Virus record (IMG/VR): IMGVR_UViG_3300008448_000019 | Location: 35,259 to 99,258 of that record | Source of the DNA: a virus | Direction: 5' to 3' (one strand) | DNA: 64,000 nucleotides | Shown: one piece after another, positions 18,391 through 32,528 of the stretch | Layout of the letters: every line of letters starts with the position of its first letter | How positions within the stretch are numbered: position 1 is the stretch's first letter | Notes under the pieces: model-generated | What the model saw: only the letters and a program-made list of their open reading frames with translations | The model's database searches: none | What the model was told of the DNA's origin: nothing | Translations under genes and position numbers: made by a program

Positions 18391-19125
18391 ATGTCACTTT
18401 TTGTAGATAGCATAGACGTCAGTACTTTTAAAATTTACAAAGACGCTCCCAACACTTTAGGAGAGCTAGGAATTCCACAAAATAGGATTATAGAAATTCC
18501 AAATTTTGTGACCCCTGAAGCCGCTGTGAGCATTATTAACTATGTCGAATCATACTCAGAAATATGGGGAGATATAGCATTTTACGGATCCTCCGGCATG
18601 GGAATACACCCAGATGACCCAAGACTTGCTGAATACAACTTACCGCCTATGTTTTTTGACTCACTAAGAAATAGGTTTAAAGAAGCTATAGAAGCTGTAT
18701 TTGATAGAGAAGTGGTTGCAAACACGTCTCACGCTCAAAAATGGGATGTAGGAGGTTTTGCTGCGCCTCACTCAGATAACTCAGATTTTGATGGAACGCC
18801 AAACGCTTTTGAGATTAATAAGTACGTTGGAATACTTTATCTAAATAACGACTACGAGGGTGGAGAGTTATACTTCCCAGAACACAACATAGAGTTCCAG
18901 CCAGCTGCATACTCTTATATTTGTTTCCCTGGAGGTGTTGAGAATATCCACGGAGTAAAAGAAATACTAAAAGGAACTAGGTATACTATGGTTTCTTTTT
19001 GGGATTTTGCCGACGCAGAGTACTCAGACGAAACAAAAGCCAAGTGGGAAGAAGAAATAAAAGGAATTCGTTCTGAGCAGGCTGCGCAAAAAGAAGAGTG
19101 GGAAAAAGGAAACAAGTACGCATAG
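18391..19125 (+). CDS. 2-oxoglutarate/Fe(II) oxygenase, prolyl-4-hydroxylase-like (4 of 5)
   Basis: 244 residues, ATG at 18391. H127-x-D129 (APHSDNS) and H187 (NIHGVKE) are the iron ligands and R197 (GTRYTM) the 2-oxoglutarate residue. LNNDYEGGELYFPEHNIEFQ is the shared strand. The C-terminus adds a charged helix rich in Glu and Lys (residues about 213-244) not seen in the others. The stop TAG overlaps the GTG start of oxygenase 5 (TAGTG). Closest to oxygenase 3 by motif spacing, consistent with local duplication followed by divergence. Confidence 0.85.
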   Translation: MSLFVDSIDVSTFKIYKDAPNTLGELGIPQNRIIEIPNFVTPEAAVSIINYVESYSEIWGDIAFYGSSGMGIHPDDPRLAEYNLPPMFFDSLRNRFKEAIEAVFDREVVANTSHAQKWDVGGFAAPHSDNSDFDGTPNAFEINKYVGILYLNNDYEGGELYFPEHNIEFQPAAYSYICFPGGVENIHGVKEILKGTRYTMVSFWDFADAEYSDETKAKWEEEIKGIRSEQAAQKEEWEKGNKYA

Positions 19126-19721
19126 TGAGCCCAGAAGTATTTGCAGAAAGAATTTGCTACTATGAACAGGCCATCCCCAATCCAAAGAATATAGTAGAGC
19201 TACTAGAAACATCTAACAGTCAGCTAAAAAATGGTGATCTAATAGACCCATGGCGCGAATGGGTAGCCTCGGGGACAGAAGAAAAACAAATATTTGGACA
19301 TCAAAAATATACAGACGAGGCTAAGCTTAGCAAAAGCTCAGAAGTAGTTTCTTTTATATACACCACTATAAAGTCAGCACTAGACGCCGCAGGCAAAGAC
19401 TACGCCCAAAGATTTAACATAGAGTACATAGAACCAGAGTCAATAGGAATCTCTAAATATAGGGTAGGCGCTGCAATGGGGCCGCACGTTGACTACTACG
19501 GGGAACCAAATATTGAGCCACTTATGTCTGCTGTTATGTATTTAAATGATGATTATGAAGGAGGAGAGCTTAGGTTCCCCGACCAAGATGTGACAATAAA
19601 GCCCTCGGCAGGAAGTATTCTAGTTTTCCCCTCGGTGCCCCCCTTTTACCACGAACCCCTTCCTGTAACTTTTGGTACAAAATACATATCAGCAGCATTC
19701 TGGATAAAAAAGTTAAAGTAA
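19125..19721 (+). CDS. 2-oxoglutarate/Fe(II) oxygenase, prolyl-4-hydroxylase-like (5 of 5)
   Basis: 198 residues from the GTG at 19125, which overlaps the previous stop; an upstream GTG at 19098 in the same frame is possible but would add only a charged stretch. H121-x-D123 (GPHVDYY) and H176 (FYHEPL) are the iron ligands and K186 (GTKYIS) the 2-oxoglutarate residue. LNDDYEGGELRFPDQDVTIK is the shared motif. It is the shortest of the five, with a compact N-terminal region. It ends the cluster; a 91-base gap with a putative promoter separates it from the second fibre module. Confidence 0.83.
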   Translation: MSPEVFAERICYYEQAIPNPKNIVELLETSNSQLKNGDLIDPWREWVASGTEEKQIFGHQKYTDEAKLSKSSEVVSFIYTTIKSALDAAGKDYAQRFNIEYIEPESIGISKYRVGAAMGPHVDYYGEPNIEPLMSAVMYLNDDYEGGELRFPDQDVTIKPSAGSILVFPSVPPFYHEPLPVTFGTKYISAAFWIKKLK

Positions 19722-19756
19722 ATTATACACTATATTTACTTTATAGCGAATAATCA

Positions 19757-19780
19757 CTAAGGCATATCTCAGGTAAAATG
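19757..19780 (+). promoter_or_regulatory. Putative phage promoter element before the second fibre module
   Basis: CTAAGGC (19757-19763), ten bases, then TAAAAT (19774-19779) within AGGTAAAATG. The identical arrangement CTAAGGC-N10-TAAAAT occurs at 24326-24348. It lies in a 91-base non-coding gap that ends with the GTG at 19813. Confidence 0.5.
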
Positions 19781-19812
19781 TAAGAGGTAGCCTATCCTAA
19801 GGGACAAATCTC

Positions 19813-23470
<3,658 letters not shown>

Positions 23471-23471
<1 letters not shown>

Positions 23472-23947
23472 TGGCAGGGCCTTTGAGCGGACTATTAGGT
23501 TCAACGCTGTACTCTGACTTTGTAGTGTTTAATGCCTCTACCACTCCGACAAATAGTGTAACTGGTGGATGGTATAACTTCTATACCGGAGGAACTGTAA
23601 ATTCTATAATGTCTACTACCTCTACAACTGTAGGCTTACGGGCTCCGTACTGGTGTGATGGAGTTTTAGAAACTAACAACAATATAAATATGATTGGTGC
23701 TAAGTTTATACAAATTCAAGTTTCAGCTTCTGGAGTAAGCCCTCCTCATTTTTATGCAAGTTTCGGTTGGGCAAGAAGTTCTGGCGGCTATGACGGATTT
23801 TCACTTGGAAACCCTAGTGATGCAAACTACAGCATAAGAACTCATACAATTCCAGTTACTGGCGCGGGTAATGGAAAAATACGACTTTATGTAACAAACT
23901 CCGATGCTGGATTTGTAACCCTTCACTCTATAGTTTTGAAGTATTAG
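23471..23947 (+). CDS. Small virion-associated protein of unknown function
   Basis: 158 residues from the ATG at 23471, which overlaps the preceding stop (TAATG); the longer frame from 23441 lies inside the previous gene. Composition is rich in Ser, Thr, Gly and aromatic residues (SVTGGWYNFYTGGTVNS, VSPPHFYASFGWARSSGGYD), consistent with a beta-rich fibre-tip or lectin-like domain. I do not recognise a family. It sits directly behind the giant collagen-like fibre and may form its distal cap (inference). Confidence 0.5.
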
Positions 23948-23954
23948 GAGAAAA

Positions 23955-24287
23955 ATGTCAATTTGGGCAAAGATAGACAATGATAAATATATCTCACGGG
24001 TGGTTGAAGTAGAGGAAACCATTGAAACTCCCACTGACTGGCTTTTTAGCAATTTTGGCGATGGCCCTTGGGTGGACATTTCTAGTAGCCGAATTAGCCC
24101 AAGTTTTAGTGAAAAAGCTGGAGTGTATGACAGCGTAAATAATGTTGTTTTTTCTCCCAACGTGTACCCTTCTTGGGTTTTAGATCAAGACAGCTTAACT
24201 TGGAATCCACCAGTTGAAGAACCACAAGACGAGAATGACTATGAGTGGGATGAAGATACCACGTCATGGAAACAAACAAATCAATAG
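23955..24287 (+). CDS. Small tail protein with YPSW motif
   Basis: 110 residues. MSIWAKIDNDKYISRVVEVE is followed later by VFSPNVYPSWVLDQDSLTWN and DENDYEWDEDTTSWKQ. This YPSWxLD...WxxPxxxP...YxWDExTxxW pattern is familiar from small tail-associated proteins of cyanophages and other aquatic phages, where it is annotated only as a structural or hypothetical protein. ATG at 23955 with AGGAG upstream. It closes the first half of module two, before a 102-base gap with a putative promoter. Confidence 0.55.
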   Translation: MSIWAKIDNDKYISRVVEVEETIETPTDWLFSNFGDGPWVDISSSRISPSFSEKAGVYDSVNNVVFSPNVYPSWVLDQDSLTWNPPVEEPQDENDYEWDEDTTSWKQTNQ

Positions 24288-24325
24288 AAAATAGGCACAA
24301 CTAGGCCTATGTAGTCTTAGCCTGC

Positions 24326-24350
24326 CTAAGGCTGTCCTATGGTAAAATAT
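24326..24350 (+). promoter_or_regulatory. Putative phage promoter element before the 24390 fibre gene
   Basis: CTAAGGC-N10-TAAAAT (24326-24348) with the same spacing as at 19757-19779, within CTATGGTAAAATATAG. The CTAAGGC is part of a 5-bp hairpin AGCCT/AGGCT. It lies about 42 bases before the TTG start at 24390. Confidence 0.5.
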
Positions 24351-24361
24351 AGCTAGATCTA

Positions 24362-25960
<1,599 letters not shown>

Positions 25961-25961
<1 letters not shown>

Positions 25962-28945
25962 TGCCACAATTTTTATCAAATTTTGACCAAGCTTTTACTC
26001 CTTCTCAAGAGTTTACTGATCCAGTAGCAAAATTTAGGGTGTCCACCCCACAAGCTCTTATTGATACCGACTTCGAGTATGGTATTCAGGGTACCAAGTG
26101 GGAAGCGTTGGCAATGACCAACAACAGACCATTTGCATTTAACTCAGCTATCCCGATCAAAAATGTTGCCTCTATTTCCATGCCAGCAGGGTCTAAAACT
26201 GTAACCGTAACTCTCACACCTAACACAAAAACTGTAACAGCTATAAGCTTAGCAACTCCAGCTACGGGATACGTAACTTATACAACTAGCGCTGATCATG
26301 GTTTTACTATTGGAGAATATGTCAGCATTTCAGGTGTTACTGCTGCATATACTGGTTTATATCAAATTGTAGAAGTAGGGTCTGCCACAACGTTTTCAGT
26401 AGCAAACTCTAGCGTCGTTGCTGCCGGAGATCAGAGCGGAACCGCAATCTCCGGTTACGCTCCGCCAGACGGATCAATTATAACTATTGTAGATACTTTA
26501 GTTAAGCCAGCAGATGGAACGTACCTAATTGAAGGTGGTGGAGGAACATCTCAGTTTACATACTATGCCACTGCAGAAAACAGTACATCTATAACATCTT
26601 TAGTTGACAGCAATAAAACCTCTATTTTTATAGCTCAGCCTTTCGCTTCAGCACCAATAGGAACCAATCCAACTGTAACATATACTGGAACAAAAGTTAC
26701 TGTTGTAACTAGTGTCCCACACGGTCTGTCAATTGGAAACAATATCGCACTAACCGGAACAACCGCCGATACTAACGCACCAAACGGCTCATGGACAGTC
26801 TCAACAGTATTAAATCCAACAACTATAGTATTCTACGCAGACGCTGAGCCAACAGGAACAATAGGTGGCACTGCAAAACTTTATGTTAGGCCTCAGGGGA
26901 CATTTGCCCACAGGCCTTTTGATGGTGGAGTAATATTTTCAACAAATGGAAATTCTAATAATCAGCAGGCAATTAGACAAACTAGACGTTACTTCCGTTA
27001 CCAGTCAGGTAAAGGAATTCAGTATAGCTCCGGTAGCCTACTTAAGCCATCTTTTCAACTAGATGAGCTGTCCGCCGATGGTGACACAATTACAATTCAA
27101 ACAAAAGAACAACACAATCTGGTTCCAGGTGTACAGATAAACATCATTAACTCAGATACTACTGACTACAACGGTACTTATTTAGTGGACTCAGTTCTTA
27201 CATATAATAGATTTACAGTAAAGACAACCCTACCTCTACCACCAAACGCAACTGGACGATATTACATTACGGTAAGTCAGTGGACTGGATCTGTTGTTAG
27301 AGTTGGTCTTTTTGATGAGCAAAATGGAATATTTTTTGAATACGATGGTAAAAAATTATATGCCGTACAAAGAAGCTCCACGTATCAGATTTCTGGTAGG
27401 GTAACTGTCACTAATGGGGGAAACACCGTAGCACAGTCTGGACCAGACTTTCCGACAAGCTTTACTAATCAATTAAATCCAGGAGATTACATAGTCCTTA
27501 GAGGACAATCGTACAAAGTTTTAAGCATTGAAAGTGATACAAGTCTTACCATTTCTCCGTCCTACCGAGGACTGTCAGCTACAAATGTTATAGTTTCTAA
27601 GACAGTTAACAAGAAAATTCCTCAAGATCAGTGGAATATAGATAAAGTAGATGGCACCGGGTATTCTGGCTACAATTTAGACTTAAACAGAATGCAAATG
27701 TTCTTTATTGACTACTCTTGGTATGGTGCTGGTGCCGTCCGCTGGGGCCTTAGAACAACCGATGGTGAAGTCACATATGTACACAAAGAAGCAAACAATA
27801 ACGTAAATCTAGAAGCTTACATGCGTTCTGGTAACTTGCCAGGAAGATACGAAACAAACACCATACCAGTGTATACAAAAATATCTGCAAACTTAACTAC
27901 ATCAGATACTACACTTTATGTTGACTCTACTGCCGAATTCAACCAGTCAGGAACTTTGGTAGTTAGAAACGGCACTAAAGTAGAGCTAATGAATTATGCT
28001 AACAAAACTGCAACATCATTTACTGGATTAACTCGCGTAAAGACCGGAAACCCATCAGTAGATTTAACAATTGCGGTGGGGTCATCGGTAGGAACAGTAT
28101 TTGATGAAGCTGACCTAGCAAACGTTCAAATTGGACAAAGAGTAATATCTAACAGCTTCCCAGAAGGAACATTTGTAGTTGGAATATCTGGAAGCGTTAT
28201 AACTTTTAGCAAGGCAGCTACTAGTTTGAATCCTCCTGCAGTAATTTTTGCCCCAATGAGCGACATACCTCAAGCATTTACGTACCTAGAGCAGTCGCCA
28301 GTAATAGTAGAAAACGCTTACCCGCAGTTCTCTCCAACAGTCTCCCACTGGGGAACGTCGGTAATTATGGACGGTGGCTATGATGATGACAAGTCCTTAG
28401 TTTTTACTTATGGACAGCGAAACAGCATAACAATTGCACCTAACATAACTAGATCATTGTTTTCAATACGAATAGCTCCATCCGTTGATAATGGTTTAAT
28501 TAGCGAGTTTGGCGGCAGAGAAGTTGTCAATAGAATGCAGCTAACCCTAAGAAGCCTAGGAATATCTGCAAGAACTAGTGGAAACTTCCTTGTACGGGCA
28601 ATTCTAAATGGAGTTCCAGCAACCAGCCAGTCTTGGACTGACGCTACCGGTAATGCTGGAGCTCAGGCCAACTCCTCACTCGCACAGATTGCGGACTACA
28701 GCTCTAGGGATATACCTATTCTTGGAGGAGAAGTAGTAGCAGGATACTTTGTAGCTGGAACTGGAAGTTTGGATTTAGATCTAGTTAGAGATTTAGGTAC
28801 ATCTATTCTTAGCGGCGGAGTGTCTCAAGTAAATCAACAGATTTACCCTGACGGGCCGGACGTTCTTACTATTGTGGTTACAAATACTGGAACTATTAAT
28901 GCTCAGCTGCTTGGACGTATTTCCTGGACTGAAGCACAGGCATAG
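25961..28945 (+). CDS. Large beta-structured virion protein, copy B (paralogue of 9895-12933)
   Basis: 994 residues from the ATG at 25961, overlapping the previous stop. It aligns over its full length with copy [68 protein letters not shown] and [11 protein letters not shown]. It also carries three beta modules ([50 protein letters not shown]). DNA identity is locally high (ACTAGACGTTACTTCCGTTA occurs in both) but drifts elsewhere, so this is an old duplication with conserved core. Function unknown; presumably a large tail-tip or receptor-interacting protein. Confidence 0.6.
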
Positions 28946-28947
28946 TA

Positions 28948-30018
28948 ATGGTTGATATAAATTTTCCAAATAGTCCAGATGTTGGAGATAAGTATATTGT
29001 CTCTGGCAAGGCTTGGATTTGGAACGGTTCCGTTTGGGATATTTTTGGAGCCATATCTGTAGGACCGCAGGGGCCTACTGGACCAACATCAACAGTCCCA
29101 GGTCCAACCGGTCCCAGCGGCCCAGTTGGATTTACAGGACCTACAGGACCTACTGGACCGAGCGGGCGAGACGGCTCTGGCGTAACAATACTTGGAACAC
29201 TAGCTAATACCGGGCTTCTTCCAAGCAGCGGTAATACCATTGGCGATGCTTATGTAATTTCAGGAAACCTGCATGTTTGGGATGGATCTGCTTGGCAGAA
29301 CGTAGGACCTATTGTAGGACCAACTGGACCTACAGGACCTACAGGCGCAAGAGGTTCGGACTCAACTGTAGTTGGACCTTCTGGACCGACTGGTCCAACT
29401 GGTCCAACTGGTGCAGATGGAGTCGGATATGATGGAATAACTTTAGCAATAGCTAGCTTTGTAGGGGACACTTTAGTCGGAGACTTGAACGAAGTTGGCG
29501 CTTTAGTGAGTGGATCTACGGTTAGAATTATCTCTAATGCTAACCCTCTTGTCTACGCAGACGGAACTATATTTTCTTTAACTGGAAATGAAGTTTCTAT
29601 ATCTATTTTCTTTAATGAAACAGGTGGAACGCTAGCATCGTTGGTTAATCCAAAAGTTACACTCTCTGCTAGACAAGGACCTACGGGTGCTACAGGTGCC
29701 GCCGGGAATACGGGTCCTACAGGCCCAACTGGCGCTGCTTCCACTGTTGAAGGCCCCACTGGACCTACCGGCCAAAGAGGAGAAACAGGGCCCACAGGCG
29801 CAACAGGACCAACCGGCTCTCAAGGCAACACTGGAGGCCCTGGAGTTGTTGCGGCATCGCTTCCAATTTCTTATGATGATGCAACACAAGTTGTAAGCAT
29901 GTCATCAGGTTTTGTGTACTACACTACCGGTGCTACATATAGAAAACTTTATGTTGGTCTACAACCAACTGGTCCAACGGGCACCATCCAAGTTGGAGAT
30001 GTCTGGATTCAGGTATAG
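28948..30018 (+). CDS. Collagen-like tail fibre protein
   Basis: 356 residues. The N-terminal domain ([27 protein letters not shown]) is shared with 12933 and 24390. Collagen-like tracts ([17 protein letters not shown] and later [20 protein letters not shown]) flank an [16 protein letters not shown] domain and a unique region around residues 150-225. The C-terminus ([26 protein letters not shown]) is globular. Pro is more frequent at position X than in the 20172 protein. It follows copy B of the large protein by two bases, just as 12933 follows copy A. Confidence 0.75.
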   Translation: MVDINFPNSPDVGDKYIVSGKAWIWNGSVWDIFGAISVGPQGPTGPTSTVPGPTGPSGPVGFTGPTGPTGPSGRDGSGVTILGTLANTGLLPSSGNTIGDAYVISGNLHVWDGSAWQNVGPIVGPTGPTGPTGARGSDSTVVGPSGPTGPTGPTGADGVGYDGITLAIASFVGDTLVGDLNEVGALVSGSTVRIISNANPLVYADGTIFSLTGNEVSISIFFNETGGTLASLVNPKVTLSARQGPTGATGAAGNTGPTGPTGAASTVEGPTGPTGQRGETGPTGATGPTGSQGNTGGPGVVAASLPISYDDATQVVSMSSGFVYYTTGATYRKLYVGLQPTGPTGTIQVGDVWIQV

Positions 30019-30021
30019 CTT

Positions 30022-31692
30022 ATGGCCATTAGGGACGTTGGCGATTTACTTGGATCAAACAGAGTAGGGTTTAACACAAGAACTAGAACTATCCCTGCTA
30101 TCACAAACGCAACTTTAAACATAAACGGCAACAGACCAATTATGCTTTATGCTCTGCGCGCAGCTGCCAACGGATACATAAACTCTAGAGGACTTAGACT
30201 TGCAATTTCTGGAGGAGGGCTATCCTCACAGATAGAGACCAACGTTGCATCGATCTCAGCTACAACTTCTACGCAGGGCACATTTATTCCAACTGTTCAT
30301 ACTCTAACTGGACTGCCAAACACAATAGTAACTAGCCCCACCGGCAACTTTACAATTACTATTTATGCTCACCTCAGTGGATCTAACACTTCTTCACTAA
30401 CAAATAACGTTATAGAAACTGGGACTACAACAGACGACCTAAGAATAGGAAATACTTCATCTACCAACTACTGGGTTGGCTATGGGTACTACATGGTGCC
30501 AACAGCACCCCAGTCCCCCTCTGTTAGCTTCTCTGCTACTACTGCAACTCTTAGTTGGACAGCTCCAAGTAGTAATGGTGATACTGCTATAACGAGCTAC
30601 ACAATAGAATACACTACATTCCCCGGGTTTGATGCTGGTCAAGTTTTTACAACAACAACTACTAATACATCAATAGATATTGGTGTTGGAGCATATGCAA
30701 CTTGGTACTTTAGAGTTTATGCAACTAATGCTGTAGGAAGCTCTCAAAGATCAGTCATTGTTAGTGACACAACAGACTCTCCTCCATCTTGGAACACTAC
30801 ATCAGTAAACGATATTGCCAGAGTAGGGTCAGCGTATAGCAGGACTTTGTCTGCCAATGATACATTTTCTACAGGATACTCCCTAGGAAGCGGGACTCTA
30901 CCGGGAGGAGTACTCCTATCTTCATCTGGAGTTCTCTCAGGAGTCCCCACGGCTGGAGTGTCACAGGCATTCACCTTTAGAGTAGATGCCACTGGTGCTG
31001 GCGGAACCACACGTTCAAATACTTTTACTATAAACAGAAAACAGCCTCTCTGTGTGTGGACAGACAATGTATTAAGTACGGATCTAAGAATTGGAGTCGC
31101 GTACTCTGATTCTGTAGCTGCAAGCAGCGCTTCAACATATACTGCCACCGGGTTGCCTCAAAACGGCATACAGCTACTAGCTGGTGGAGTAGTTAGTGGA
31201 ACACCTACATCGACTTCAAGTTTTTCTTTTACAATAAACGCAGCTAACTCTGATGGAGATTTTATATCTCAAAGCTTTACGTTCACTCCTAAAGCAGCGC
31301 TAGCTGTTTGGACAGACAATACTTTAGCTACAGCAACAGTTAAAGTTGGACAGTCCTATTTAGATGGAGTTTCTGCAACTAACGCTGTAAGTTACGCGAT
31401 ACAAAGCGGAGCTTTACCTGATGGAGTAGAGTTAGACACCGTTTCTGGAGAAATATCTGGAACGCCTACTACCGTAGGAACTTACACTTTTACTGTTAGC
31501 GCCACTAACGCATCCAGCGAGTCTATATTTACCGGGTCTCTTGTCATAACTGTTGAGCCTGGAGGAGCTGGCAAGGTTTGGAATGGATCCACTTGGGTTC
31601 AGGCTCCGTTTAAGGTGTGGAATGGCTCCACTTGGGTAGAGGCTCCGGCAAAGGTGTGGAATGGCTCAGTATGGGCCGATCCGACAGCCTAA
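30022..31692 (+). CDS. Fibronectin/Ig-like domain tail protein with WNGSxW repeats
   Basis: 556 residues. The N-terminal 150 residues are beta-rich and unassigned. Residues about 165-255 form a fibronectin type III-like domain (TATLSWTAPSSNGDTAITSY). Three putative-Ig repeats follow, each with a GxAYSxxLxAxD or GVxxSGTPT pattern (VLSGVPTAGVSQAFTFRVDA, VVSGTPTSTSSFSFTINAA, EISGTPTTVGTYTFTVSATN). The end is a triplicated KVWNGSTWVxAP unit that echoes the WNGSVW motif at the start of other fibres here. It is the last gene of the plus cassette, equivalent in position to the fibronectin protein of module one, but has no Phe/Pro tail. Confidence 0.7.
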   Translation: MAIRDVGDLLGSNRVGFNTRTRTIPAITNATLNINGNRPIMLYALRAAANGYINSRGLRLAISGGGLSSQIETNVASISATTSTQGTFIPTVHTLTGLPNTIVTSPTGNFTITIYAHLSGSNTSSLTNNVIETGTTTDDLRIGNTSSTNYWVGYGYYMVPTAPQSPSVSFSATTATLSWTAPSSNGDTAITSYTIEYTTFPGFDAGQVFTTTTTNTSIDIGVGAYATWYFRVYATNAVGSSQRSVIVSDTTDSPPSWNTTSVNDIARVGSAYSRTLSANDTFSTGYSLGSGTLPGGVLLSSSGVLSGVPTAGVSQAFTFRVDATGAGGTTRSNTFTINRKQPLCVWTDNVLSTDLRIGVAYSDSVAASSASTYTATGLPQNGIQLLAGGVVSGTPTSTSSFSFTINAANSDGDFISQSFTFTPKAALAVWTDNTLATATVKVGQSYLDGVSATNAVSYAIQSGALPDGVELDTVSGEISGTPTTVGTYTFTVSATNASSESIFTGSLVITVEPGGAGKVWNGSTWVQAPFKVWNGSTWVEAPAKVWNGSVWADPTA

Positions 31693-31719
31693 TTAGCAGT
31701 AATTTAACTTATAAGACTA

Positions 31720-32511
31720 CTAATCTCGGTTAGCTTTAGTTATCTCACTAACACGTGAAGACAGCTCTAAAGAATGAGAAAAACTACCAACAAATCTAAA
31801 AGATCCAGACTGTTGTACTTTCACCCATGGAGCAACCCAAACGTCTTCACCTAACGATCTCCAATTATTGCAAAAATTAAAGTCTTCAAAAATTAAAATA
31901 TTTTCATCGTTTTTTGAGGTGTAGAAGTACTCACACACCTCTTCTTTGTCTTCACTAGACATTGAGCTATTTATATAAGAGCTACATAAAGACTTTAACT
32001 TCTCTAAAGACTCTTTTGATATGTACATCAAATTAGAAGATATTGTCTTAACTTTAAATGGGGTGTTTAAAGAAAAATTAATTTCGTCCCCCGGGAGAAA
32101 CTCTAAAGAAAAAGATCCAGAATACAACTCCAAGTTGTCGCGTCCCATTAAAGCAGCGCTTCTCACTTGATCCCAATTTACATATTTAGTTGGAGAGGCT
32201 GCAGCTATGACGTTTTTACCACTTTTAATCATATCTACTACATCTTTAGGGTCAAAACTTTGGTCAGGAGAGACTAAAAGCACTCCATGCAAATTTGGCT
32301 CCTTTAGTGCCACACTTATTAGGAAGTTTTTTGCTTTAGACGTAGAAATAGGATCCATGGAGCTAATGGTGTACGGACTATATCCCTGTTCTTCTAGAGA
32401 AGATACAAGCTCAGTAATACTCTTCATATACTGAACATCTACACTTCCACCGGGCAGCGCAGTGCAAATAGCGATAGACTTTCTATCTAATATTTGTGAT
32501 TCTTTTTCCAT
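31720..32511 (-). CDS. Glycosyltransferase-like protein (GT-A/Anp1-like)
   Basis: 263 residues. It begins SIAICTALPGGSVDVQYMKS and has GVLLVSPDQSFDPKDVVDMI followed by KNVIAAASPTKYVNWDQV. This parallels the FIDSDMRFP...VAAxxPxR layout of GT-A-type glycosyltransferase-like proteins common in phages, with SPDQSF in place of a DxD. The altered acidic motif leaves activity uncertain. The second half is not recognised. It converges on the end of the fibre cassette with only 27 bases between stops, and lies just downstream of the primase gene on the same strand. It might modify virion proteins or DNA; no substrate can be read. Confidence 0.5.
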   Translation of the reverse strand: MEKESQILDRKSIAICTALPGGSVDVQYMKSITELVSSLEEQGYSPYTISSMDPISTSKAKNFLISVALKEPNLHGVLLVSPDQSFDPKDVVDMIKSGKNVIAAASPTKYVNWDQVRSAALMGRDNLELYSGSFSLEFLPGDEINFSLNTPFKVKTISSNLMYISKESLEKLKSLCSSYINSSMSSEDKEEVCEYFYTSKNDENILIFEDFNFCNNWRSLGEDVWVAPWVKVQQSGSFRFVGSFSHSLELSSRVSEITKANRD

Positions 32512-32528
32512 AGTATATACCTCTTTTA

